This document shows, in pieces, positions 1 through 7,745 of a DNA stretch of 61,373 bases. Made by a program: the position numbers and the translations under genes. Source of the stretch: Candidatus Poribacteria bacterium (lineage in GTDB: Bacteria; Poribacteria; WGA-4E; WGA-3G). Location: contig JAPPFM010000024.1 in the NCBI GenBank assembly GCA_028821605.1, positions 1 to 61,373 on the forward strand, read 5' to 3'. Below the pieces are notes generated by a model. The model ran no database searches and was not told the DNA's origin. It worked only from the letters and a program-made list of their open reading frames with translations. Each line of letters opens with the position of its first letter. Position 1 is the first letter of the stretch.

Positions 1-1958
1 TAGAAGATACGAATACGGGTATCCGTGTTCGGGGGAAGTCCGGCGGTGAACCTGATTTCGGTCCTTGGCAGGATATTCGTGACGGTATAGATGGAGAACC
101 GGGAAAAGATGGGCAGGATGGGGAACCGGGGCAAGACGGAAACGACGGTGAAGATGGCGATGATGGTGAACACGCTGAGATCGAGGTAGAAGATACGAAT
201 ACGGGTATCCGTGTTCGGGGGAAGTCCGGCGGTGAACCTGACTTTGGACCTTGGCAGGATGTCCGCGATGGCATAGATGGTGAACCGGGGCGAGATGGTG
301 AGGATGGTAGGCATGCTGAGATTGAGGTAGAAGATACACCGCCCGATAACGAAAACGCACCCGGTATTCGCGTGCGCGGTAAAAGCGGCGGCGAGACAGA
401 CTTTGGCGGATGGTACTATGTCCAAGATGGGAAAGATGGTGTAGGAAGTGACGGCAACCCACTGGTAACACGTGGAGAACTCATAGCGACATCGGGCTAT
501 ATTCCGCAAACGGCTAATGGGAGTATGGCGCGGACCGTTGCTTGGACACTCAACTCAAAGTCTGGCTATGTAGACACAACACCGGCAACCGAAAGTACTA
601 CTGGTACCGAGGATAAGTTCACTGTTTTAGCGTCCCCGTACAGAGGGATACTCAACGTCCCATATAAACCTGTTACTGACCAAGTGCTTGGGCTGTGGGC
701 GGTTACTGAAGACTTATCACACGCTGAAGGTGATAGAGAAATACGACCAACCTTTATACCATGGGGCGTTGGTGGATTAGAAGATGATGACAACCCAAAC
801 TACTTCACGTCTCGGCATGTTATCCATTTCGGGCGTGAATCTGCATCTTCAACAGCTGGTGCGGATGTAGTTATTGTCTACTTTACTGTCCGAAACAAGG
901 ACTACAAGGCACAAATCGTTATCCGTGCCTATGGCGATTCACTTCCAAGTACGCAGTGTCGAGTGAAAATCTATCTCGCTGGTGCTTTCGGTTCTGTCTA
1001 TGAGAAAGCTGGAGATGATGGCTGGAGTCCGAAATTCGCGACTGTGCCTCATGGTGAGCGGCGCGTGCTACAGGTCGCGGATTGGTTCGGTGGCGGTGGC
1101 ACGAAACCGGATGTTGGGCAGTATATCGGAGAGACAGGATTCGTGGCGGCTATTGCGGAGGGGGTGGATATTCGGGGACCTGCTGGAGAGGATGGTGAGG
1201 ACGGCACAGGAATATGCACCGCGCACACAGTCCTTGACGATGCAGATGGCTCGGAGGATAGGACAAGTGTCCAATTACCTACAAATTACACGGATTTTGA
1301 TAATGTTTACATTGGGGTGTTCGGTAATGATGAATTTCGGGCAAATACGCTGAAAATCAGTCGGCTCGTAGATGGCAGAAAATACCGAGTTGGGGGTATT
1401 AGCGACATCATTTGGACGGAAGCTACCCGAACTTTCAGACTCAACGACGGTAGAGCAAACGGAAACTTCAGAGAGGTAATTCTGACCGGATGTGAAGATG
1501 ACGGGGGCACCCCAAATCCCACGGAGACGTTACAAAGTGGAACAGTGTCGCTCAAGGCAACTCGGTTCGCCTATTGGAAGACGGATGGGGTCAGGCGGAC
1601 GGCACCTGCAGCGGGGAATTCTGAAATTAATATAGGGTCGGGAGGAATAGGGCACTGGATGCAGCATAAAAATAAAGTCTTTTTCACGTTTGCAATGCTG
1701 TTTCAGACGACAACCGATATGAAACAAGCGAGAGTTTATTTTCAGCCGCCCGCGGGCGAGACAATAGCGAATTGCATCGGATCCGCAGCCGTAATGGGTG
1801 GGGGCGAAGTATACGGTGTAAATGTTTTTGGCGCAGACTCAGCCGATGCGGACACCGCGCAGGATGAAATAGAGGTTTCTGCTGTTGCACAAGGTGCCCA
1901 ACCGAGTAGGTTCCCAAACGTCATCGGGGTGTCCTGTGCTTATGAAATTGTCAATTAA
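1..1958 (+). CDS. Collagen-like phage tail fibre or adhesin (5' end outside window)
   Basis: The reading frame is open from base 3 to the stop at 1958 (651 residues visible); the first in-frame GTG at 372 is internal, so the gene starts upstream of the window. The N-terminal part carries Gly-X-Y runs such as GEPGKDGQDGEPGQDGNDG, embedded in a repeat of about 62 residues that also contains the block IRVRGKSGGEPDFGPWQD. The visible copies begin at 3, 189 and 330. Another short collagen-like stretch, GPAGEDGEDGTG, lies near base 1180. Collagen-like triplets are common in phage fibre shafts, and the C-terminal 400 residues may be the receptor-binding head. The fibre call rests on these repeats and on the phage genes downstream; a host surface adhesin is possible. 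Confidence 0.6.
   Translation, partial: EDTNTGIRVRGKSGGEPDFGPWQDIRDGIDGEPGKDGQDGEPGQDGNDGEDGDDGEHAEIEVEDTNTGIRVRGKSGGEPDFGPWQDVRDGIDGEPGRDGEDGRHAEIEVEDTPPDNENAPGIRVRGKSGGETDFGGWYYVQDGKDGVGSDGNPLVTRGELIATSGYIPQTANGSMARTVAWTLNSKSGYVDTTPATESTTGTEDKFTVLASPYRGILNVPYKPVTDQVLGLWAVTEDLSHAEGDREIRPTFIPWGVGGLEDDDNPNYFTSRHVIHFGRESASSTAGADVVIVYFTVRNKDYKAQIVIRAYGDSLPSTQCRVKIYLAGAFGSVYEKAGDDGWSPKFATVPHGERRVLQVADWFGGGGTKPDVGQYIGETGFVAAIAEGVDIRGPAGEDGEDGTGICTAHTVLDDADGSEDRTSVQLPTNYTDFDNVYIGVFGNDEFRANTLKISRLVDGRKYRVGGISDIIWTEATRTFRLNDGRANGNFREVILTGCEDDGGTPNPTETLQSGTVSLKATRFAYWKTDGVRRTAPAAGNSEINIGSGGIGHWMQHKNKVFFTFAMLFQTTTDMKQARVYFQPPAGETIANCIGSAAVMGGGEVYGVNVFGADSADADTAQDEIEVSAVAQGAQPSRFPNVIGVSCAYEIVN
3..371 (+). 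repeat. Coding tandem repeat, about 186-bp period, collagen-like
   Basis: The block starting with the codons for EDTNTGIRVRGKSGG occurs at 3 and again at 189, almost identical at the nucleotide level. A diverged third copy starts at 330. Between the conserved blocks lie Gly-X-Y stretches of unequal length, about 90 bp in the first unit and 45 bp in the second. Confidence 0.8.
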
Positions 1959-1978
1959 TTAATGCGATATTTGGCAGC

Positions 1979-2001
1979 GGGACAGGAAACCTGTCCCCTA
2001 C
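1979..2001 (-). repeat. GTAG-hairpin REP-like element
   Basis: The stem GGGACAGG/CCTGTCCC is followed by CTAC. Read on the - strand this is GTAG followed by a palindrome, the layout of REP sequences mobilised by RAYT (TnpA-REP) transposases. It lies between the fibre gene and the next phage gene. Confidence 0.6.
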
Positions 2002-2065
2002 GAAGGGTAGTGAGTTTATAGGCAGCCACAGGGGAAGAAACCCCCAAGCAAAAACCCCTACAAGT

Positions 2066-2090
2066 GGGCAGGCACAAGACCTGCCCCTAC
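2066..2090 (-). repeat. GTAG-hairpin REP-like element
   Basis: The stem is GGGCAGG/CCTGCCC with a cacaaga loop, followed by CCTAC. The stem sequence differs from the copy at 1979 while complementarity and the CTAC end are kept. A fragment without a clear stem (aaacccctacaag) precedes it at about 2053. Confidence 0.6.
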
Positions 2091-2114
2091 AAGATATAAC
2101 AAACGGAGTAGATT

Positions 2115-2747
2115 ATGCCAATTCCAGCAGCACTCGTAGCATTAGGTAAATGGGCACTTGCGAATCCGCAATGGTCTATCCCGATTGGGACGACATTAAT
2201 CAGCGGCTTGAACCGCTGGATCAATCCGGATCGTGCGCGTGAACTTCAGATGGACGTTTTGGACTCGCAGACGCAATTTCGGGATATGCTAGCGCGGCAG
2301 GCGTTTGGGAATTTCACGGCAGCGGAACGGCAACAGATTGCCGGTGCTGCGGAACCGCAGGTGAATCAGGTTGCGGCGAATGTGGCGCGGCGCGGACTCG
2401 GTGGGTCGGGTGCTGGTGCCCAGATTATTTCGCAAGCACAGCAACGTCCTTTTGAGGTAGCACAACAGCAGGCACTTCAGGCGTTACCGGGTGCTAATCA
2501 ATCGCTTCTGCAAGGCAGTCAACTGCTGATGGATGATGGGAGTTTCTTTGATGATCTGGGCACGATTGCGCGCGATTTGGCGTTAGCGACGGAGGCTGGT
2601 GATGATACTTCTGAACTCGTTGAAGCGATCAAGATGCTTTATGAGGCGATGGGGAGTCCTGAACTTTCTACGACTTCTGCGGGTGTTCCGAACTATGAAG
2701 GGACTGAGTGGCTTAACCGGGGTTGGCAACGGCATATTGGAGGCTGA
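2115..2747 (+). CDS. Putative internal virion (ejection) protein, gp14-like by position
   Basis: A 210-residue protein with a weakly hydrophobic N-terminus (PAALVALGKWALANP) and a Gln/Ala-rich middle (residues about 65 to 140, including ARRGLGGSGAGAQIISQAQQ) likely to be helical. An AACGGAGTAG stretch precedes the ATG. It is the first of three adjacent genes of 210, 726 and 757 codons, a size order resembling T7 gp14 and gp15, and they lie between the fibre and terminase genes. No family motif was recognised; the role is inferred from order, size and composition only. Confidence 0.45.
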   Translation: MPIPAALVALGKWALANPQWSIPIGTTLISGLNRWINPDRARELQMDVLDSQTQFRDMLARQAFGNFTAAERQQIAGAAEPQVNQVAANVARRGLGGSGAGAQIISQAQQRPFEVAQQQALQALPGANQSLLQGSQLLMDDGSFFDDLGTIARDLALATEAGDDTSELVEAIKMLYEAMGSPELSTTSAGVPNYEGTEWLNRGWQRHIGG

Positions 2748-2749
2748 AC

Positions 2750-4930
2750 ATGGCAGAAGAAAAACAATATTCCCACGGCAAACATGTCGCGTCAGATGCG
2801 CTGCGCGGGTTGGCTGTTGGTATCCGGGGTGTACTGGAAGCTAAGCGGATGGCGCGTGAAGCGAAGTCGGGTCGCGAGAGGCGGATCGCGGATCATTATG
2901 TCCGCTTGAAAAGGTTGGATCTCCAGGAGCGTCGACTGGCAATTTCGGAAGATGCCGCGGCAACCGAAATGGAACAGGTGCGTCTCAATTCTCTGCAGGC
3001 AGAACAAGCACATAAAGATGAGTGGCATCAGCGGTTAGCAGAAACGCATGACCGTTTGGAATCGCTTTATCAAGAACGGAACCGAGCTGCTGCCCCGAAA
3101 GAGAGGGAACGGATTGATAACGAGATTGCGATGGAAGGGCGAGCGGTGGTTCGACTCGGTAAGAATCTCGGTTATTCTTATCCACACATCGAGCAGGGGC
3201 TGAAGGAGCGAGAAGATGCGACAATCGAGTTTGAGGGAAAAAGCGGACGTATCGATGCTCTTGATATATCTGATGTACACAAAGCAGCGTTGCACACAGC
3301 ACTTGACAGCGAATATAGCGAATACAGGGGGGGGAAATTCTTTGGTCTCGGGACGGGGGAAGATGCGAAGGTTGATGAGATATTAGGTCAACTTGAAGCG
3401 ATCGAGGCACTTGATGAGACACCTGAGCATAAACAGGGACTCAAGGATTCTTATCTGAATGAAGAATTTGGCGTGGATGCCTCTGGTGCTGAGGCAGCTG
3501 CGGGAAAAGAAGAAGTTTTACAGGTACTCGAAAAAAATAAAGATGCTTTTTCTGAAGAGGAATACGCCAGTATCAAGGAACAGATCGAACTCGGTGAAAT
3601 TACCGATAGCGGGGATTTTATCAAATCGGGGTTGGATAACCCAACCCCTACGATGGATTTCGGTTCTGCTGAAGAGATCGTTGATATTTACGAAGACGTT
3701 CCAAATAGAACCGTTCTCGATTTTATCGGGAGTGCTATCACTTCTAAAAGCGAGTCGGAAAGGTTTCTTCGCTCTGCACATCGCTGGCTTGACGGGCGAC
3801 CTTTTGAGGAGGTGGATGAGACGAGTAAGGAACGGGTTGCCCGGCTTTTCATCAACGAAGTGATGGATAATGTTGCTGGTGGTGATATTGTCAAAGGGCA
3901 TCTGCGGGCGTATAAGATTCTACAGAACCGGCTCCCCGCACTTCTCATGGATGCAGAACGGTTAGCGGCGAGTGGTAAAAGTGTCGGACGTTTGACGCAG
4001 GTAGAGGAAGGTAGATGGCATTGGGAAAGTGAATCGTCTGATCCGGAAGTAACGGCACTTCGTGCGCAAGTGACGGATGCGCTCAACGGTTATATGGCAC
4101 TCCGATCGGAAGCAGAAATCAGTGAGGCGGAGCGCGCATTTCACGCCAGTATGTTCGCTGACATTGGAAGCGGCTATGAAGAAAACAAGGCTACCATTGA
4201 AGGGTTGATGACGCATGTGTTAGGCGATCTCTCTGATATATACAAAGGGGTAATGGGCTCCGAATGGGGTGAATACGCGGCGACTTTGACCAAGAACTCG
4301 CGCCTTCGCAAAAGTATCGGTAGACGAGTTCTTAGTCAAGATTTCCAACAGGATATTGCGCCGCCGGAAGTCTGGATTTCTGAAGTTCTGAAGGACTATG
4401 GACTGACAGGTGAAAGTGAGATCGTTGTTCCCAGCGGTGCTGATAGGGGAATAGAACCTTCAGAGATTGTTGATCTCCTTGCTGGAGATGCCGAATCTAT
4501 CATGGAGGCGAAAAATCTGACACCTGAAGGCTATGTCACGTCGGTTGAAGCGCAACTCCGCAAGCGTTATCCGGAACTTTCTGATGAAGAGATCGGTCCT
4601 CTTATGGACGAATTCCGAGAGAAAGCGGATCTCTTAGGGTTGGGGGACCCAACCCCTACGGAGGAAGAGTCTGAAGGGTTGGGGGACCCAACCCCTACGG
4701 AAGACGGCACGTTTGATCGTGCGCCGAAAGAGACAGATTTCAAGCATCGGGATGCCGATGGTGTTGAATATAATCTGCATGCTGAAGTGGCATATATGGT
4801 TGATATAGATGGTTGGTCGCGTGAAAAGATCAAGGCGCAGCTTCAGAAGGATTATCCTGAGTTGTCTGATGAGCAGATAGAAGCCGTCTTGGACGATCCT
4901 GAATTTGAATATCTTGGAGGTGATGAGTAA
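2750..4930 (+). CDS. Putative internal virion protein, large helical, gp15-like by position
   Basis: The ATG at 2750 is chosen because TTGGAGG stands six bases upstream; it starts two bases after the previous stop. The 726-residue product is rich in Glu, Arg and Leu with heptad-like stretches over residues 25 to 170, suggesting long helices. Near the C-terminus two related modules occur, one around RKRYPELSDEEIGPLMDEF and one around QKDYPELSDEQIEAVLDD, separated by repeat-derived peptide. Three short segments (GLDNPTPT once, GLGDPTPT twice) are translations of REP-like palindromes inserted in frame. The stop TAATG overlaps the next start by one base. Function is inferred from the neighbourhood. 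Confidence 0.5.
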   Translation: MAEEKQYSHGKHVASDALRGLAVGIRGVLEAKRMAREAKSGRERRIADHYVRLKRLDLQERRLAISEDAAATEMEQVRLNSLQAEQAHKDEWHQRLAETHDRLESLYQERNRAAAPKERERIDNEIAMEGRAVVRLGKNLGYSYPHIEQGLKEREDATIEFEGKSGRIDALDISDVHKAALHTALDSEYSEYRGGKFFGLGTGEDAKVDEILGQLEAIEALDETPEHKQGLKDSYLNEEFGVDASGAEAAAGKEEVLQVLEKNKDAFSEEEYASIKEQIELGEITDSGDFIKSGLDNPTPTMDFGSAEEIVDIYEDVPNRTVLDFIGSAITSKSESERFLRSAHRWLDGRPFEEVDETSKERVARLFINEVMDNVAGGDIVKGHLRAYKILQNRLPALLMDAERLAASGKSVGRLTQVEEGRWHWESESSDPEVTALRAQVTDALNGYMALRSEAEISEAERAFHASMFADIGSGYEENKATIEGLMTHVLGDLSDIYKGVMGSEWGEYAATLTKNSRLRKSIGRRVLSQDFQQDIAPPEVWISEVLKDYGLTGESEIVVPSGADRGIEPSEIVDLLAGDAESIMEAKNLTPEGYVTSVEAQLRKRYPELSDEEIGPLMDEFREKADLLGLGDPTPTEEESEGLGDPTPTEDGTFDRAPKETDFKHRDADGVEYNLHAEVAYMVDIDGWSREKIKAQLQKDYPELSDEQIEAVLDDPEFEYLGGDE
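3628..3651 (-). repeat. REP-like palindrome inserted in frame in a coding sequence
   Basis: The stem GGGTTGG/CCAACCC is followed by CCTAC. It adds the peptide GLDNPTPT to the large helical phage protein without breaking the frame. Confidence 0.65.
4637..4698 (-). repeat. Two REP-like palindromes in frame inside a phage gene
   Basis: Two identical 23-bp units (4637 to 4659 and 4676 to 4698) with stem GGGTTGGG/CCCAACCC and CCTAC tail are separated by 16 bp. Both are translated as GLGDPTPT. Confidence 0.7.
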
Positions 4931-7203
4931 TGCCGAAACGGATGCCAATACAAACACCAGCGAGTGATGAAGCGACTGATCTTGATGATGTGCTTGAGAG
5001 GGCAGCCTCTACACGGCGGGCAGCCACAAGGGCAGCCCCTACACGGCGGGCAGCCACAAGGGCAGCCCCTACACGGAACTGGACAACGCTTTTCACGAGC
5101 ATGAACCCGCTACGCGCTAAGTTTTGGAAATCTTTGGATAAAAACAGTTGGGATACGCTTGAAGGGTTGTATGAGGCGTTTCGATTCTATCGAGAACCGA
5201 CATCAGAAGAGGAGATGCAGGACGTACGAAAGGGTATGGAAAGAGGTAAGAGCTTTGAGGAGGCACGGAGAGATGTCCCAAAATTCAAATGGCAAATACC
5301 TGCAATCATACCGTCAGCTGCGCAGATAGCCAAAGAGCTTTTGGGTAATAGACCCGTTAAACCTTTTCTTGATCAAGGGATAGAGATAGAGACAGAGACA
5401 CCTGTTCTTGATGAAGTGCTGGATTATGCCGCGAAGACGACCGGAATTGGCGCGCTTTTGGGTGATAATGCAGCGAAACAGGAGTTCTATAAACTCGTTG
5501 AGGAAGACCCGTTTGCATTCTGGGGCTGGATACTCCCTATTATCGGACAGATGAAGAAGGCAAAGATGGCAGGAACAGCAGGTAAAATTACACGTGGCAT
5601 AGGCACGGGTGCTGATTTCCTTGATGCGCCGCTCGTTGAGGGTGCTTCTGATATAAGTAAAAGTCTGCTCAAACATAATAATCTGAAACTTCCAGACGAT
5701 ATGTCTAATGTGCCGTTTAAGGTGAAATATGGACAGGATACGAAAACGGGCAAAGCGTTGGTGTCTACAGTAACATCCGAAGAGATGGCAGAACGCGTTG
5801 AGCTTGATCCCAAAGATGTTCCGCCAATCAATTATCCCAAAGGGGCAGAAGGTAGGGATTCAGCCGTTATGAAACAGCGGTTTGATAAGACAAAGGAAGC
5901 GATCCAGAAAGCCGATCAAAGGTCGTGGAGCATTGAATCTTTTGATATCAGCAAAGTGGGTGATGCGCTTTCTGAGGCTTATGAAGGTGGACAGTATGGA
6001 CTGCATGGCGGATTTCGACATAAATTCGATACACTCGGTAAAGTGTTGATCCGACCGCTGACGTTGGGTGAGGATTTTGCGTTGCTTGGGAGGACCCGCG
6101 TTTTGTTAGAGGAGTTGAGAGCCGGAGTGGGTTCTAAAGCCATGAGTGCTGCCGAAGTTGAGATTATAGACAAGACGCTCGCCCAAACGTTTGATGCGAT
6201 TGTTGATGAGGCAGAGGGTCTATTGACGATTGCTGATATAGATGCACTTCGTTTCCGTTTCCGCCAGAAAGTGAAAGGTGCACTGGAGAAAGAGGGCCTG
6301 TCTGGCGACTCAGCACAGAAAATCTATGGGACATTGACGGAGGATTTCTACGATCTGATCGAGAACGAGGTGAAACTCACACCGGATAACTTCCCGGAGA
6401 ATTTTATCGACGAAGTCATGCAAGCGAAAGCAGACTATCAACGCATCGCGGCACTCGGAGATTCTGCAGCTGCGAAGTTGATACGCAAGCACTATGATAC
6501 ACCGCATAAACTCGTGACGCATATCCTCAACGGCAAGTCCACACGCAAGAGTATCGAGAATATGAAGACACTGCTCGGAGATGAGATGTGGGGGCAACTC
6601 CAAGCGGGATTCCTGCAGCGGCTCTTTGGGGGCATTGGACGGAAAAAGGAATTTGAATGGGACGATCTCAAACGCAAGATTGAAAGCATCAACGCGAGTG
6701 ATGAAAACCGGCTGCGTCTTATCTTTGGTGATGAAAGAGCGAAAGAACTGGCGGAGTTCGGGGAATGGTCGGCGAAATTCGCACCGGAAGCAGTCTCGTC
6801 GAAAGGCGCGCGAATGAAGTTCATCAATAAACTTATTGAGGAAGACGGGCAACCACAAGGGATGCCCCTACTACCCGATTTACTTCATCGGCTTGTGGAC
6901 ATCGTAGATTTGAGAGGCACTGGGATTGAACCGAAGGGTGTTTCTGTTACGACTGCTGCTGTTATATATCTGGGTAAACACGCATGGCAACAATACCTTG
7001 AGTCGGATGAGGGACTCGAATGGTTACGCGAAGGTCGCCATTGGAGAGTTGCAACCAAGGATAATGAGGTTATTACGATTACACCGGATGATTTCGTTGA
7101 AGTGATCGAACGACTGAAGAGTCGAGAACAGGTGCCGGAGAATATCAGAAAAAAGAAAGACCCTCGCAAACGTGTAATGTATAAGAAAACAGGTGGTCGG
7201 TAG
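4930..7203 (+). CDS. Putative internal virion protein, gp16-like by position
   Basis: A 757-residue protein whose ATG overlaps the stop of the upstream gene (TAATG), indicating translational coupling. After about 20 residues it has an Arg/Ala/Thr-rich insert (RRAATRAAPT twice) that is the translation of tandem REP-like palindromes. Around residue 195 there is a hydrophobic stretch (FAFWGWILPIIGQM). The rest is mixed and probably helical. No lysozyme or transglycosylase motif was seen, unlike T7 gp16. As the third and largest gene before the terminase it may be an ejection protein; this is positional inference, and it could instead be another minor structural protein. Confidence 0.45.
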   Translation: MPKRMPIQTPASDEATDLDDVLERAASTRRAATRAAPTRRAATRAAPTRNWTTLFTSMNPLRAKFWKSLDKNSWDTLEGLYEAFRFYREPTSEEEMQDVRKGMERGKSFEEARRDVPKFKWQIPAIIPSAAQIAKELLGNRPVKPFLDQGIEIETETPVLDEVLDYAAKTTGIGALLGDNAAKQEFYKLVEEDPFAFWGWILPIIGQMKKAKMAGTAGKITRGIGTGADFLDAPLVEGASDISKSLLKHNNLKLPDDMSNVPFKVKYGQDTKTGKALVSTVTSEEMAERVELDPKDVPPINYPKGAEGRDSAVMKQRFDKTKEAIQKADQRSWSIESFDISKVGDALSEAYEGGQYGLHGGFRHKFDTLGKVLIRPLTLGEDFALLGRTRVLLEELRAGVGSKAMSAAEVEIIDKTLAQTFDAIVDEAEGLLTIADIDALRFRFRQKVKGALEKEGLSGDSAQKIYGTLTEDFYDLIENEVKLTPDNFPENFIDEVMQAKADYQRIAALGDSAAAKLIRKHYDTPHKLVTHILNGKSTRKSIENMKTLLGDEMWGQLQAGFLQRLFGGIGRKKEFEWDDLKRKIESINASDENRLRLIFGDERAKELAEFGEWSAKFAPEAVSSKGARMKFINKLIEEDGQPQGMPLLPDLLHRLVDIVDLRGTGIEPKGVSVTTAAVIYLGKHAWQQYLESDEGLEWLREGRHWRVATKDNEVITITPDDFVEVIERLKSREQVPENIRKKKDPRKRVMYKKTGGR
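5000..5075 (-). repeat. Tandem REP-derived 30-bp repeats inside a coding sequence
   Basis: Two 30-bp units containing ggcagccacaagggcagccc, preceded by a partial unit (ggcagcctctacac), lie near the start of the gene. Each ends in CCTAC. The unit length is a multiple of three, so the frame is kept and Arg/Ala/Thr/Pro peptides are added. Confidence 0.7.
6847..6871 (-). repeat. Degenerate REP-like palindrome in frame
   Basis: The imperfect stem GGGCAACC/GGGATGCCC is followed by CCTAC. It is translated as GQPQGMPLL in the third internal-virion candidate. Confidence 0.5.
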
Positions 7204-7205
7204 AT

Positions 7206-7745
7206 GTGGCTTTTAAAGCTTCTCGAAAACTTAAAGAATGGTTTGCGGAGCGGTGTGGTGAGTTGCTCGTCGAGCTTTTCACGAGAAATATCTCTGAGGT
7301 ATATGACGAGGTATCGAAAGAGCATCCGGATGTGCCACGAAAGGAATTTTATTCGGCATTCCGCACAGCGAATCCGAACAGTTGCCAGTACGCCCCAAAG
7401 ACATATCACTGTCTTTATGAGCGGGGTGCTGAGAAAAATAATCTTGAGATCACAAATAATAACAGAACGCTTGGCTATCTCGAAATTGACCGCCAAATCA
7501 GGCTGCAGGGGGTTCGGAAAGCGATTGCAGATGCGATTATTGAGGGTCCAATTTCTGTGATAGATTCGTTGGGTAGAATCTCAACGATTGACCCGAAACT
7601 GCTCGATGTTTTTGATAAAGACCATGAACTACGCGAAACTCGTAACCAAGGCAGACCTTCAGACAGCGATGACGGAAGCCGAGTCGAAGAGCTTGACAAC
7701 GCTTTTGAAAGAGCTGAAGAAGAAGCGCGAGATGACCCAGAATAA
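7206..7745 (+). CDS. Candidate small terminase subunit (positional)
   Basis: A 179-residue charged protein beginning with GTG three bases after the previous stop; a purine-rich GGTGGTCGG lies just upstream. The N-terminal third (FKASRKLKEWFAERCGELLV) could form helices, and the C-terminus is strongly acidic (AFERAEEEARDDPE). Its 3' end overlaps the likely start of the large terminase, the usual place for a small subunit. No clear HTH motif was identified, so the assignment depends on position and size. Confidence 0.4.
   Translation: MAFKASRKLKEWFAERCGELLVELFTRNISEVYDEVSKEHPDVPRKEFYSAFRTANPNSCQYAPKTYHCLYERGAEKNNLEITNNNRTLGYLEIDRQIRLQGVRKAIADAIIEGPISVIDSLGRISTIDPKLLDVFDKDHELRETRNQGRPSDSDDGSRVEELDNAFERAEEEARDDPE

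Noticed and set aside
982-1353. 123-codon frame on the + strand inside the fibre gene
   Set aside because: It is a shadow of the real frame; its composition is Arg/Met/Ser-rich without motifs.
1979-2090. REP-like hairpins considered as Rho-independent terminators
   Set aside because: The stems are followed by CCTAC rather than a T-run, and identical units occur inside coding sequences.
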